Shown here: positions 38,395 through 48,595 of the stretch, in pieces
Layout: each line of letters opens with the position of its first letter
Position numbering within the stretch: position 1 is the stretch's first letter
Source of the DNA: an uncultured Cellvibrio sp.
GTDB taxonomy: Bacteria; Pseudomonadota; Gammaproteobacteria; Pseudomonadales; Cellvibrionaceae
Direction of reading: 5' to 3'
NCBI GenBank assembly: GCA_946480695.1
Contig: CAMLKG010000003.1
Span: 1-64,000 of the forward strand
Length of the DNA stretch: 64,000 nt
Position numbers and translations under genes: made by a program
The notes under the pieces: generated by a model
Database searches by the model: none
The model's input: the letters and a program-made list of their open reading frames with translations, nothing else
Told to the model about the DNA's origin: nothing

Positions 38395-40023
38395 TTACAA
38401 TTTGGTAATACGTAGCCAGTTGAGATTCCACCCACCCTGGGGCGCAAAAATTCCCAGGCTGTAGGTGCCTGCATTGATGGAAACAGTATGGGATATCGTG
38501 GTCCAATTTTGCCAACCACCAGTGGCGGGGATATTTATTTGTCCCAGTTGGATGGAGCCCGCGTTTACATCCAGGGATAAACGCCCACCGCTCACGCTCG
38601 CTACGCGATATTCAACGCGATACGAACCGCTAACAGGAAAATTAATATTTGCGTGCGCCATCCAATCGCTGGCATCTATCCAGCCAACATTTTGCCCACC
38701 GCCGACATCGGTCGTATTTTCGAGTTGTACCCCGCTCATGGAGGTGTAAGCCTCGGCCTGGATCAAGCGTGTAAATGTTGCAGTGGATGACCTGGATGAA
38801 GAAGCCGCCCCGCAAGCGCTGGCACTGATAGGCTCCCAGAAATAGGTACTTATTGTGGGGCTATAACCGGGATTATCGTATTCCGCGATGTAATAGCCGC
38901 CCTGGTAACTCACTTTGTTACCGGCGTAATATTGCGTGCCACTCACCCACGCCGGGCAATTATTGGATGAATTACTGGAATGGTTACCACTGCCGATTTG
39001 GTTGTGGATCGCCGCCAACAAACTGTTGGTACCGGCAGCGTCCTGTGATAATTCCCAAATCATTACGCCGGAACCTTCTTGCAAGGCTAATTGGGTTTTA
39101 CTGCGAATAGTGGGAATGCCGTTGTAAGTAATGTAACTGCATCCCGCACAACGATTGCCGACCACATCGCTTTGCGCGGCCGCTGCGCCAAATTGGTTAA
39201 GGATGCTGCTGAAATCGTAAGCCGCGGCATAGCCATTAAAACCATAACCGTAAAACGGCACACCTAATACCAGTTTCTGCCTGGTTAAACCGCGCGCTTT
39301 CCAGGTATTAATATCGGACACCGCCATCGAATATGGGGAATGCTCCACACCCGCCTGCCCCCAACCGGGACCGATGGCGTCATAGGACATAATATTTACA
39401 AAATCAAAATAGGGCAGCGAAGATGTTGGAACCATACCGCCCACATAAGACGCGGTGGCCGAAGTTAGTAATTTTCCCGCCGGTAACCCATTGCGTAACG
39501 CTTGGATAAACGGCGTGTAATTTCCCGCGTTATCGATATTGGTGAGCACCACGCCTTCAATATCCACATCAAGGCCATCCAGGTTAAACGTGCTCACGAA
39601 TTGCAACAAATTATTCACCAGATTTGCGCGGTTGGCGGGTTGCAAGAGTGTTTGCCAATCACCTGAGCAAGGCGGCAGCACGCCGCCAGCAATTGACACC
39701 AATACTTTTACTCCCGCCTGGTGGGCTTTGTTCACTACGTATTGGATATCGGCAGCGGTGGCGCCTTCCATACATATCGGATTGCCACCGCTCATGACTG
39801 CACCGCCGGCGTTCGGATTTAAAAAAGATAAATTCAGGTGGGTCAATTTGCCGAGATCCGTTCGATCAATAACCGCCGGCATATTTTTATAGGAGGGGAT
39901 ATAACCCACCACCTTTGTTTGCGCACAGGCGATGAGCGAACTGCCTGCAATCAATCCCATCGCGGTTAACCCCATCGCAGTCAACCGAAATAAATTGTTA
40001 ATAATTCCATCAGCGAATTTCAT
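38395..40023 (-). CDS. GH18 chitinase with CBM5/12 and CBM6-like domains
   Basis: 542-residue secreted enzyme. The signal peptide ends in SLIAC, a plausible lipobox, so it may be a lipoprotein. The GH18 domain (about 36-345) contains the catalytic motif DGLDVDIEG (Glu as acid/base) and FVNIMSYDAIGPGWGQ. A Ser/Asn linker precedes a CBM5/12 chitin-binding module (CPAWVSGTQYYAGNKVSYQG). The C-terminal domain is CBM6/35-like (LIQAEAYTSMSGVQLE, NLNWLRITKL). It would release chito-oligosaccharides at the cell surface. Start chosen at 40023 because GAGG lies upstream and the signal peptide follows. Confidence 0.92.
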   Translation of the reverse strand: MKFADGIINNLFRLTAMGLTAMGLIAGSSLIACAQTKVVGYIPSYKNMPAVIDRTDLGKLTHLNLSFLNPNAGGAVMSGGNPICMEGATAADIQYVVNKAHQAGVKVLVSIAGGVLPPCSGDWQTLLQPANRANLVNNLLQFVSTFNLDGLDVDIEGVVLTNIDNAGNYTPFIQALRNGLPAGKLLTSATASYVGGMVPTSSLPYFDFVNIMSYDAIGPGWGQAGVEHSPYSMAVSDINTWKARGLTRQKLVLGVPFYGYGFNGYAAAYDFSSILNQFGAAAAQSDVVGNRCAGCSYITYNGIPTIRSKTQLALQEGSGVMIWELSQDAAGTNSLLAAIHNQIGSGNHSSNSSNNCPAWVSGTQYYAGNKVSYQGGYYIAEYDNPGYSPTISTYFWEPISASACGAASSSRSSTATFTRLIQAEAYTSMSGVQLENTTDVGGGQNVGWIDASDWMAHANINFPVSGSYRVEYRVASVSGGRLSLDVNAGSIQLGQINIPATGGWQNWTTISHTVSINAGTYSLGIFAPQGGWNLNWLRITKL

Positions 40024-40530
40024 AATGCTTTGCCTCGATATGTTGTTTTTAGCCATTTACAACCACACAACGACTTGAGCAACGCTAACACCAGCGAGAT
40101 AACCACTGCAATCGACTACCAAAACTCGCACCAAATTTATCAAAGGTGCCAGTATCCGGTGGCAAAGTGGGATTCTATCCAGGAATTTATGTGACATGGT
40201 TTGATGCAGCTTGCTTATCTTTTCAGGTTTTTTTGCGTTCCAGTTTCCTTGATCAAAAAATGGGATTGGGTCGCGGGCTTATTGCAGGATTTTTTAATGT
40301 TTAAAATCCAATACAAAAATCATGGAAGCGAATAAAATTCACAGCAAACCCATTAATAGCCCGATAAACGCAAGAAGCAATAAAGCGTTAAGGAAGCCGA
40401 GGAGGTTTAACCATTTTTCCAGCATGTAGCGCGGTGTTTTCATCATGTTATCCCGCTGAAAAATGATACAGCAGCGTTTAATGCACAGACCCAAGGCCCG
40501 CCTATTGCCTGGGCTGCCCTTGCATTCGCA
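40024..40530. other. Intergenic region between chitinase and halogenase genes
   Basis: 507 bases on the minus strand between the chitinase start and the halogenase stop. It contains one small frame (40339-40446) described separately. Imperfect CCCAGGC/GCCTTGGG arms near 40487-40515 could weakly terminate the halogenase transcript. The part next to the chitinase must hold its promoter, but no clear -35/-10 pair was found. Confidence 0.5.
40339..40446 (-). CDS. Possible 35-residue small membrane protein
   Basis: Small frame too short for usual gene callers: MMKTPRYMLEKWLNLLGF, then a Leu-rich hydrophobic segment NALLLLAFIGLLMGLL to the stop. Its charge pattern (basic N-terminus, single helix) is that of a single-pass small membrane protein. 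The ribosome-binding site is weak (GCGGGAT). It lies 84 bases after the halogenase stop on the same strand. Function unknown; it could be a chance frame. Confidence 0.4.
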   Translation of the reverse strand: MMKTPRYMLEKWLNLLGFLNALLLLAFIGLLMGLL

Positions 40531-42057
40531 TTACCGATATTCATGTTTACCGGATTCGCTTGCTGCGCAATAACGCGCAATAAATCCAGTATGGCCAGGC
40601 ATGGCGGCGACGGCTTTTTCATTTATGGTTTGCAGCCGCGTCAACAGGGCGGAGAGATCGCTGTCCGATAAAGCATCCGCCAGCGGATGGTAATCCGCAG
40701 GCACTATCCCCTGTCCTTGCAAAACCGACACCCAGCTTTCCTCTTTAAAGATATCCGCCGATTTAATATGCAGCCGACCGTTCGCGCGATAAGCCTCCAG
40801 GCGATTTTCCAACGTATCGGGAATAGCCATGGATTGGCAGTAGTGCCAAAATTCTGAGTCGCCACGGCGATTGGCTTTGTAATGCAAAATAATAAAATCC
40901 CTGGTCGCGCGGTAATCATCCGCCATCTGCCGGTTGTACTCTTCGCTATCCAGTTCACTAAAACCGGCCGCCGGAAAGTGCGTGATTAATTTGACAATAG
41001 CCGCTTGAATCAAATGGATGCCGGTGGATTCGAGCGGCTCCAGGAATCCCCCGGACAAACCGATTGCAACACAATTTCGATTCCACATTTTTTTGCGCAT
41101 GCCGGTTTTAAAGCGGATCACCCGCGGCTCGCCAAGCACTTCACCCCGGCTATTTTGCAGTAAAACCCTGCGCGCGGTTTCGTCATCCATATAATGACTG
41201 GCGTAAACATGGCCATTGCCGTTGCGATGCTGCAATGGAATTTCCCATTGCCAACCCGCAGTATGCGCAGTGGAACGGGTATACGGCGAAAGTGTATGTT
41301 GACCCACCGATTGCACCGCAAGCGCACTGTCGCACAGCAAATATTTGTCCCAGTATTCATAACCCGTGCGCAGTGTTTGCTCGATTAACAACGCGTTAAA
41401 ACCTGTGCAATCAATAAAAAAATCAGCGCTGACAATGTCACCGGATTGCAAGGTGACACTCTCGATGAAGCCTTTTTCCGGTTCGGTAACCACGTGTTCA
41501 ATTATTCCATCGATGCAGCTAACGCCATTTTTTTCTGCAAACCGCCGCAGATAGGCGGCATAGAGCGATGCATCAAAGTGATAGGCATAATCAAGGCGCT
41601 GCAAGGGGTGGCCGGGTTGGTTCACCGGCGGTAGAAATTTATTGTGGCGTGCGGCCATGGTTGCAATCGAAAACAATCCCAGGTCAGACGTTTGCTTTTG
41701 CAGGTATGCTTTTAGCCAGTAATGATAAAAAGGCAAGGGCCCATGGGGGACACCGATACCGCCGAAAGGGTGGAAATAATGATTACCTTCGTATCCCCAA
41801 TGGCGAAATTGAATTCCCAACTTGTAGGTCGCCATGGTGTTTTTCATGAAATCATATTCATCAAAACCCAGCAGCGTATTAAACGATTTGATGGTTGGAA
41901 TGGTGGCTTCCCCAACGCCGACACTACCGATCCCGGTTGACTCCACCAATACAACGTTATAACCGGCCGGGATTAATGCCTTGGCAAAGGCAGCCGCAGT
42001 CATCCAGCCCGCTGTCCCGCCACCGATAATCGCAATTTTTTTCATACGGTTATACAT
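40531..42057 (-). CDS. Flavin-dependent tryptophan-halogenase-like protein (intact)
   Basis: 508-residue FADH2-dependent halogenase paralogue. FAD-binding IGGGTAGW is at the N-terminus; the catalytic Lys79 occurs in ATYKLGIQF, the WxWxIP motif as WQWEIP (269-274), and the catalytic Glu343 in FLEPLESTGIH. All sit at nearly the same positions as in PrnA (Lys79, Glu346). The physiological substrate of halogenases beside TonB receptors is unknown; BrvH-like relatives halogenate indole. The start at 42057 has CAGGGC upstream; 42045 is possible. A terminator separates it from the receptor gene. Confidence 0.88.
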   Translation of the reverse strand: MYNRMKKIAIIGGGTAGWMTAAAFAKALIPAGYNVVLVESTGIGSVGVGEATIPTIKSFNTLLGFDEYDFMKNTMATYKLGIQFRHWGYEGNHYFHPFGGIGVPHGPLPFYHYWLKAYLQKQTSDLGLFSIATMAARHNKFLPPVNQPGHPLQRLDYAYHFDASLYAAYLRRFAEKNGVSCIDGIIEHVVTEPEKGFIESVTLQSGDIVSADFFIDCTGFNALLIEQTLRTGYEYWDKYLLCDSALAVQSVGQHTLSPYTRSTAHTAGWQWEIPLQHRNGNGHVYASHYMDDETARRVLLQNSRGEVLGEPRVIRFKTGMRKKMWNRNCVAIGLSGGFLEPLESTGIHLIQAAIVKLITHFPAAGFSELDSEEYNRQMADDYRATRDFIILHYKANRRGDSEFWHYCQSMAIPDTLENRLEAYRANGRLHIKSADIFKEESWVSVLQGQGIVPADYHPLADALSDSDLSALLTRLQTINEKAVAAMPGHTGFIARYCAASESGKHEYR

Positions 42058-42110
42058 GTGAATGCCCTGGGCTGAATCAATCGCCGTACTGGATAGATGA
42101 TGTTCATATG

Positions 42111-42136
42111 AAAAAAAAGCGCCGCTCACGCGACGC
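42111..42136 (-). terminator. Intrinsic terminator after TonB receptor gene
   Basis: On the minus strand GCGTCGC-GTGA-GCGGCGC (one G-U pair) followed by eight T. It separates the receptor gene from the third halogenase, which needs read-through or its own promoter. Confidence 0.8.
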
Positions 42137-42162
42137 ATTTTTTCATCCGGGTTACCCAATTA

Positions 42163-45100
42163 AAAACTGGCGCGCACACTCAATGCATAGCGACGATCCG
42201 TATCGAAACTTAAGGATTCCATTTTACGGCCAGCCTGGTTTACCTGCGCCAGGGTCTTGGTTTCGGTATCCAGTAAATTGCTTGCTTCAAAACCGATTTT
42301 CCAGTGTTCATTAATCGAGTAGAACAGGCTTGCATCAAGGTAACCGGCAGCTTCTGAATAGATCGGCGCAAACTCGTTAGAGTCGCGACGGCTGACCAGG
42401 TATTCGGAACGCCAGGTGTACGCCAAACGGAACGAGAAATCGTTGTATTCATACATACCGACAAGGTTGTAGTTTTCATCCGAATAACCCTGCAACGGCA
42501 AACCGGTAAACGCGCGGAACGTATTTCGCGCATCGCTGATGGGTTCACCACCGGCAGTAAAGCGAATGCCACCCAAACCTGACTCCGGATCATTCAAATC
42601 ATTCTGATCAATATAGGTGTAGTTAAACTGCAAACCCAAACCGCTCCAGGCACCGGGCAGGAAGTCATAGAATTGTGAATAGGAAACCTCAAACCCCTGG
42701 ATGGTCCCGGAACCGGTATTTGCCGGGCCGGTTAATGCAAATTCCTGCGCAATACCATTATTTGGATTAACAACCGACTCCACAAAACTGCGTTCCCGAA
42801 TGATGTTATCCAGTTTTTTATGGAACAGGCCAAAGGTCAGCGATCCCGCCTTGGCAAAATACCATTCAGTGGTCAAATCAAAATTGGTTGACTCTTCCGG
42901 TTCAAGGAATGGATTGCGCGCCGTGCCGTTCAGCCCGACATTAATAATATCAACGACGGGGTTAGTTTCACTTTGCGGCTCAGCGGGATTTTGCAAAACA
43001 TTGGTGCTGGTAAAACCTAAAACCTTGGAGTTGCGGGTATCCATCAGGTTAGGGAAATACAAACCTTCAGAAGCACCGAAGCGCATGATCACATCATCAC
43101 TCAAACTGAACGCCAGGTTCAAACTGGGTAATACGGTTGAATAATCGGTACCCTCAATGGTTTGCGATGAAGCGGAACCATCAGCGAAAGCGGCAAGGTC
43201 CGGGTACTTGGCCTGGAATACCTCGCCCGCACTGCCACCGCTGATACCTGTCGGCAAGACCACATAGCCTGTCGATTCCAATTGGTAATTTACGTAGCGC
43301 AAACCCAGGTTACCTTTGATCGGCACCGATAAATCATCCAATGCAAAATCGGCACGGACATAGGCTTCAGTGCGCTTTTCATTGGATGAAGTCACATCGT
43401 GCGGCGCAAATAAACTGCCCGGAATCCGGTTGCCCAAATCCGCCGATGCAAGGTAGCAATCACTATCCTGCGCGGGGCTATCCGCCGCGTTACCGCCATG
43501 CGCTGCGTTGTTCCATACACCACAACCTTCGCGCATGGATTGGGTGAAGTTTTTCACCATATCCATTTTCGGGAACCAGAAATCGGTGCCGTGCCCACCT
43601 TGCAACACATCGCCATTATAGAAATCGGAAAAATCCACGGTTTCCCACAATTGCGGCGCGGAGAGTGGCGAGGCGGTGTCCACTTGCTCCTTGGTCCAGC
43701 CTTCGTTGATCGCGCCCCAGTTGGCATATTCCGTATCGCGCATTACCAAATCCTTGTCGGAATAATAAGTGCCGCCGGATACCTTGGTCCACACGCCATC
43801 CAGTTCGTAATCGACATCTATTTTAAAACTATCCGCTTCCGCATTTGCGTGCAGTTCCTGGTCCAATGCGGTGGCAATAAACATATCCTGGTTGGTACCG
43901 GCCCAGTTTTCCCAGGTACCGGGATTGGTCCATTTTTCATTCAGGAATTCCACCTTGGGAATATCACCGCGCAAATCAAGGTATGCATCCGATGCGTTGG
44001 AACCGGCGGCGGCGCGCGCGTTAATACCGTAGTTATGGGTAATTTGTTCAGACTCGATGTGCTGGTAATCCAGGGCGATAGTGAGTTTATCCGATGGTCG
44101 CAATTTCACATTGAGCGAAGTATCTTCCACGGTATTTTCGTTGTAGTTCCAACGCGAAGACATGGACATCGGCAACTCGGCGTTAGCGCGAATAATGCCC
44201 GACTCCAGGTAATTATCATCACTGAATGTTAACGGATGTTCGGCATCTTCCATCCAGATAGCGCCGAAGCGCGTTGAATCAGCAAACCCCTGGCCCTGCG
44301 TACCGATAACCCGCTCTTCCCATTCCAAGGTTGCCCTGGAATTGATATGTTCAAGCGTAGTGACGATAGTTTCATCCGTGTTTTGCCATTGCAATGAAGT
44401 CGTAAAGCCATCGCGCTCGCGATCATTCTCGGCGGTTCGCAATGAAAATTGACCGGGCGCATAAAAAACGGTTCCCGTGGGTTGGCCTGGCAATGCAGGG
44501 CCATCCAGCGGCGAGGTTGGATCAATACCCACTACCGCGCCCCAGGCTTCTATCCCTTTAAATGCATCGCCGCGCGAATAATAATTCGCAACACCTATAC
44601 CATCGCCGCGGGTTTTGTATTCAGAGGTTGAACCCGCGAGCAAAAAACCGAATTCACCGGCACCGGTTTCCCAACGGTCTGAATACAATCCAGAGAAGCC
44701 CGGCGTGAATTCTTCACGGAAATCACCGTAACTGCCCTTGGCGCTGAAAGAAACCATGCGCCCATTTGAATCGAATGGTTTGCGTGTAACCAGGTTTACC
44801 GTTCCCGCAATACCACCGGCAATCAGGTCCGCCGTTTGGTTTTTAACGACTTCAACCGAGCTTAATAATTCCGGTGAAAAATCTTCGTAGTTCAATCCGC
44901 CCCAGGGATTAGCGCTAAACGCGTCGCGGCCATTCACTTCACTGCGCACCCGATCCAGGCCGCGAACCAGCACACCTGTACCTTCATCCGCAAAGTGGTT
45001 CGGATCATCGGATGATGCAAAGCGTTCGATAGTGACACCCGCTACCCGTTGCAGTGCTTCGGTAACGGATTTATCGGGCAGTGCGCCAATGTCACTGGCC

Positions 45101-45315
45101 GTGATTACATCTTTAACCGTATCGGCATTACGTTTTAATTCTTGCGCAGAATCAATACTGCTTTTCATGCCGGTTACCACAACTTCTTCCAGGTTCTCAT
45201 CGGATGAAGCGGTTTGCGCCAATGCAGGCATACCTATTGCGACAATGGAAACTGCCATCAAGGATTTTTTAAATCGCTTGCCGGAAATTTCCGGCTTTTT
45301 GTTTTTGGTAAACAT
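42163..45315 (-). CDS. TonB-dependent receptor (TIGR01782-like)
   Basis: 1050-residue outer-membrane receptor. The signal peptide is MAVSIVAIGMPALAQ-TA; the plug starts EEVVVTGMKSSIDSAQELKR and has DIGALPDKSVTEALQRVAGV, a pattern typical of the large TonB receptors of carbohydrate utilisation loci in Xanthomonas, Caulobacter and Alteromonadales. The barrel ends ALSVRASF. It lies between halogenase genes, a combination known from polysaccharide-utilisation loci. Substrate not evident; chitin or GlcNAc oligomers are possible from context. ATG at 45315 has AAGGGG upstream. A strong terminator follows. Confidence 0.93.
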
Positions 45316-45480
45316 AGTTAACCCCTTAGTTGTTTTCTCTCGTATTGAACCCCTTGAGGCACATAATCGGTTTACACCAATACAACAACTGTGCACCATT
45401 TTTTACATCACTTGCCGCTGCATTTATGCCAACGCAACAACACATGGACAAAGCGAATAGCTAAACACGAACGCGTTAAT

Positions 45481-47025
45481 TTATTGTGCACGCACCGGTG
45501 ATTGCCGGCGCAGGTAATCTGCATGGCCTGGCATTTGCGCGACCGCCGAGGCAATCACCGCTTTCATTTTTTCCAATTGTTGCGTAACCCAGGCTTGGTC
45601 CTGGTGATCAACAAGGGGAGTGCATGCTTGCGGCCAATAGCCGTTACCCAATAACAACGACGCCCAAACACCGGCAGAAAATGTCTCCCCCTCATAAAAA
45701 GGGATAATTCCTTGCCGCCGAAATAATTCCAGCTTATGCCTTAATCGATCCGATAATTTTGCACACGCAATGGCTTGCCAATATTCCCCGGCCTTTGTCC
45801 CAGCCAGGTGATAATGCAGCGTATGGAAATCCTCGATATGATCCAGCTCAAGGTGGGTGAGCCGGTTGTATTCCGCGGAATTAAAAGTCGTATCAAGGCG
45901 GGAGGGGAAAACGCTGAGCAGACGCAACACTGCGCTTTGCACAAGGTGTAATTTGCCAATGCTCACCACATCGGGATTAGCAGCGGAGTGTCCGATTGCC
46001 ACACAATTTTTGTTCCAGAAATTTTTACGCCTGCCGGTGCGCACCTCCTGCACCTGTGCGATTGGGTAACCTGCATCAACCATGGATTCGATTTGTGCCG
46101 GAGAGGTATATCCCTGATGATAATAATATTGACGGACTGACGTTGTTTGGCTGGTGACTTTATACAACCAGCCCGTACTGGTTATTTCCAGCTCGCGCGC
46201 AACAGGCAATTCCTGCGCACCATCCACGCCCTTCACAAGGTTCAACTGGTGTGATACCGGATGGAGTTTGTTGCTATCGGCATTGAACGAATCCCAATGC
46301 ACATTTAATTTTCCTTCGATCAACAGCCCTGGCATACCGGTGCAGTCGATAAACAAATCCGCCACCAATGTGGATTTTTCGTTATCCGTTAACAGGCCCA
46401 GCGATTCAATGTATCCGTCAGCATCGACCCTGATATCGGTCACATCGGCCGCGCTTTGTTCAACACCTGATGACAGGGCGAACTTGCGCAGGTATGCGGT
46501 GTATTCGGAGGGATTTAAAACCAATCCGTAACTGAGGGTAGAAAATATTGACGCACTTTTTTGCGATGGATGACAAAATTTTCCCGCTTTCGCGGCCATG
46601 GCAGACAATGAATAATCATCATAGTCCAGTGCGCTGCCGCGCAAATAACAACTGGTTGCGTACTGGGTAAAGTCGATCCGGTTGAGCATAAAACCGTGAT
46701 CGCCAAACGGCATAAAATAGTTTTGGCGCGCGTGGGACCAACCATTAAAGCGCGTCGCTAAAATATAGCTGGCCCCCGTCGCTTCCATTAACTGCGGCTC
46801 GGAAATTCCCAGCCAATCGTGAAAGGCCACACATGCGGGTGTGGTTGTCTCAATGGGCGCGTCTGCTGCTGAGTAACGATGGTTATCCAGAACGCGAATG
46901 CTTATGTTCAAGCCGCGCAAACCGCGCACTAATGCCGCCGCAACCGTCCATCCGGTCATCCCGCCACCAACAATAGCGATATGTTTTATTGCGCGGGACT
47001 TTACCCGGGATGCATCCATGTTCAT
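45481..47025 (-). CDS. Halogenase-fold protein lacking halogenation residues
   Basis: 514-residue paralogue of the flanking halogenases. The FAD-binding motif is kept (IAIVGGGMTGW), as is overall length and the KNFWNKNCVAIGHS stretch. Every halogenase hallmark is changed: the catalytic Lys position reads ASYILATRF (Ile88), WxWxIP reads WLYKVT (286-291), and EPLEST reads DVVSIG (Ser355 at the Glu position). It should bind flavin but not generate the Lys-chloramine species, so it is either an inactive partner or an enzyme of different function. Its ATG overlaps the stop of the preceding halogenase by 4 bases, so expression is coupled. Confidence 0.85.
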   Translation of the reverse strand: MNMDASRVKSRAIKHIAIVGGGMTGWTVAAALVRGLRGLNISIRVLDNHRYSAADAPIETTTPACVAFHDWLGISEPQLMEATGASYILATRFNGWSHARQNYFMPFGDHGFMLNRIDFTQYATSCYLRGSALDYDDYSLSAMAAKAGKFCHPSQKSASIFSTLSYGLVLNPSEYTAYLRKFALSSGVEQSAADVTDIRVDADGYIESLGLLTDNEKSTLVADLFIDCTGMPGLLIEGKLNVHWDSFNADSNKLHPVSHQLNLVKGVDGAQELPVARELEITSTGWLYKVTSQTTSVRQYYYHQGYTSPAQIESMVDAGYPIAQVQEVRTGRRKNFWNKNCVAIGHSAANPDVVSIGKLHLVQSAVLRLLSVFPSRLDTTFNSAEYNRLTHLELDHIEDFHTLHYHLAGTKAGEYWQAIACAKLSDRLRHKLELFRRQGIIPFYEGETFSAGVWASLLLGNGYWPQACTPLVDHQDQAWVTQQLEKMKAVIASAVAQMPGHADYLRRQSPVRAQ

Positions 47026-48581
47026 GAAAACACCCCGTATAAATCCATTGCAGCCGGCGGCCAGCTCTTTTTTTCCTGGCTATTAAAACAATATTGCTTG
47101 ATCGCGTCCCTATGGCTTGGCATTGCGTTGACGCCTGCCGCAATACATTCACGCATTTGCCGTAAATGTTGTGCCAGCTCGTCGGTATCCATGGCATCCA
47201 CCAACGGATGCCAGGCTCGCGGTTCTATGCCTTGCCCGAAGCATACAGCAACCCAACTCGGCTCCAGGAACATGCCGCGTTTATAACGCTCAACATGGCC
47301 TTGTTCGCGAAATAAATTTATTTTGTAGCGCAAGCTTTCAGGAATATCCATGGTGCGGCAGTAATTCCAGAATCCACTGTCATCGCGACCGGTTGCATGA
47401 TAATGCAAGATCAGGAAATCCCGGATGCGCTCATATTCATTCGCCATATCGCGATTGAATTCATCGCTACACGCAGCGTCGTTACCAGCGGCAGGAAAAA
47501 ATTCTATTAGCTTCATAATGGCGAGCTGGATTAAATAAATGCTCGTTGATTCCAGCGGTTCCAGGAACCCACTGGACAAACCAATAGCCACACAATTTTT
47601 ATTCCACGAGGAAGTGCGCCGTCCGGTTTTAAAACGCACATAATTCAGGTTGGCCAGGGCTTCACCATTGAGGTTGCCAAGCAGGTTCGCGGCAACTTCG
47701 TCGTCGCTGATATAGTGACTGCAATAGACCTGGCCGTTGCCGGTGCGATTTTGTAAGGGAATACGCCATTGCCAACCCGCAACCTGCGCAATCGCCCTGG
47801 TGTAGGGTAACGGATCACTGGTTTTGGCCGAGGGCACCGCAATAGCGCGATCACACGGCAGCCATTGGCTCCAGTCTTCGAAACCGGTTTTTAATGTCTC
47901 GTTAATCAATAGGCCACGAAACCCCGAGCAGTCGAGAAATAAATCCGCCGCGAGGATTTCATTGGAGTCCAGTAACACCGAACTAATCCCGCCGGTGCCG
48001 GCATCCCGGTTCACCGCAACTATTTTTCCCTCGCGCCTGGCCACGCCACGCGCGCAACTGTATTCGCGCAGGAAATGTGCATACAGCGAAGCATCCATAT
48101 GAAAGGCGTAACTGTATTTGGAAAACAACGAGCGCGGGTCCTGCACCGGGTAGGCAAATTTTTCCGCATAGGCGGCGACCACACCCGCGGAGTAGTCACC
48201 AATTGATCCAGCGTTAACAGAACGCGATAATTTCAACCAGTAATGATGGAAGCCAATATCGTTACGGCTCAATCCATAGGTGCCGAACGGATGTAAATAG
48301 ACGCTCCCAAGCTTTCCCCAGTTTGAAAATTCTATGCCCAATTTATAGGTAGCATTGGTTTTTTCGATAAATTCATTTTCATCAATGCCAAGCACTTCAT
48401 TAAAATAGCGAATATGCGGCACGGTTGCTTCACCAACACCTACAGTCCCAATGGCTTCAGATTCTATTAAAGTAATTTGGTAATCTTGCCGGGGCAAAAA
48501 TTTTGCAAGCGCCGCAGCAGCCATCCATCCGGCTGTACCACCACCGACAATAAGTATATTGCGCAGGCAGCCATTCATCAT
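47022..48581 (-). CDS. Flavin-dependent tryptophan-halogenase-like protein (intact)
   Basis: 519-residue halogenase. Features: IVGGGTAGW for FAD, Lys80 in ATYKLGIEF, WQWRIP at 270-275 and Glu344 in FLEPLESTSIY. All halogenase hallmarks are intact. It follows the HTH regulator by 14 bases and overlaps the next paralogue by 4 (ATGA), so regulator, active halogenase, degenerate paralogue and probably the TonB receptor form one transcript. Two tandem ATGs start the gene; GGTGAG lies upstream. No free flavin reductase gene is in the window. Confidence 0.9.
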   Translation of the reverse strand: MMNGCLRNILIVGGGTAGWMAAAALAKFLPRQDYQITLIESEAIGTVGVGEATVPHIRYFNEVLGIDENEFIEKTNATYKLGIEFSNWGKLGSVYLHPFGTYGLSRNDIGFHHYWLKLSRSVNAGSIGDYSAGVVAAYAEKFAYPVQDPRSLFSKYSYAFHMDASLYAHFLREYSCARGVARREGKIVAVNRDAGTGGISSVLLDSNEILAADLFLDCSGFRGLLINETLKTGFEDWSQWLPCDRAIAVPSAKTSDPLPYTRAIAQVAGWQWRIPLQNRTGNGQVYCSHYISDDEVAANLLGNLNGEALANLNYVRFKTGRRTSSWNKNCVAIGLSSGFLEPLESTSIYLIQLAIMKLIEFFPAAGNDAACSDEFNRDMANEYERIRDFLILHYHATGRDDSGFWNYCRTMDIPESLRYKINLFREQGHVERYKRGMFLEPSWVAVCFGQGIEPRAWHPLVDAMDTDELAQHLRQMRECIAAGVNAMPSHRDAIKQYCFNSQEKKSWPPAAMDLYGVFS

Positions 48582-48595
48582 TTTTAACTCACCGA

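Noticed and set aside
43498..44232. 244-codon antisense frame in the TonB receptor gene
   Set aside because: Mirror of the receptor coding sequence with no independent evidence.
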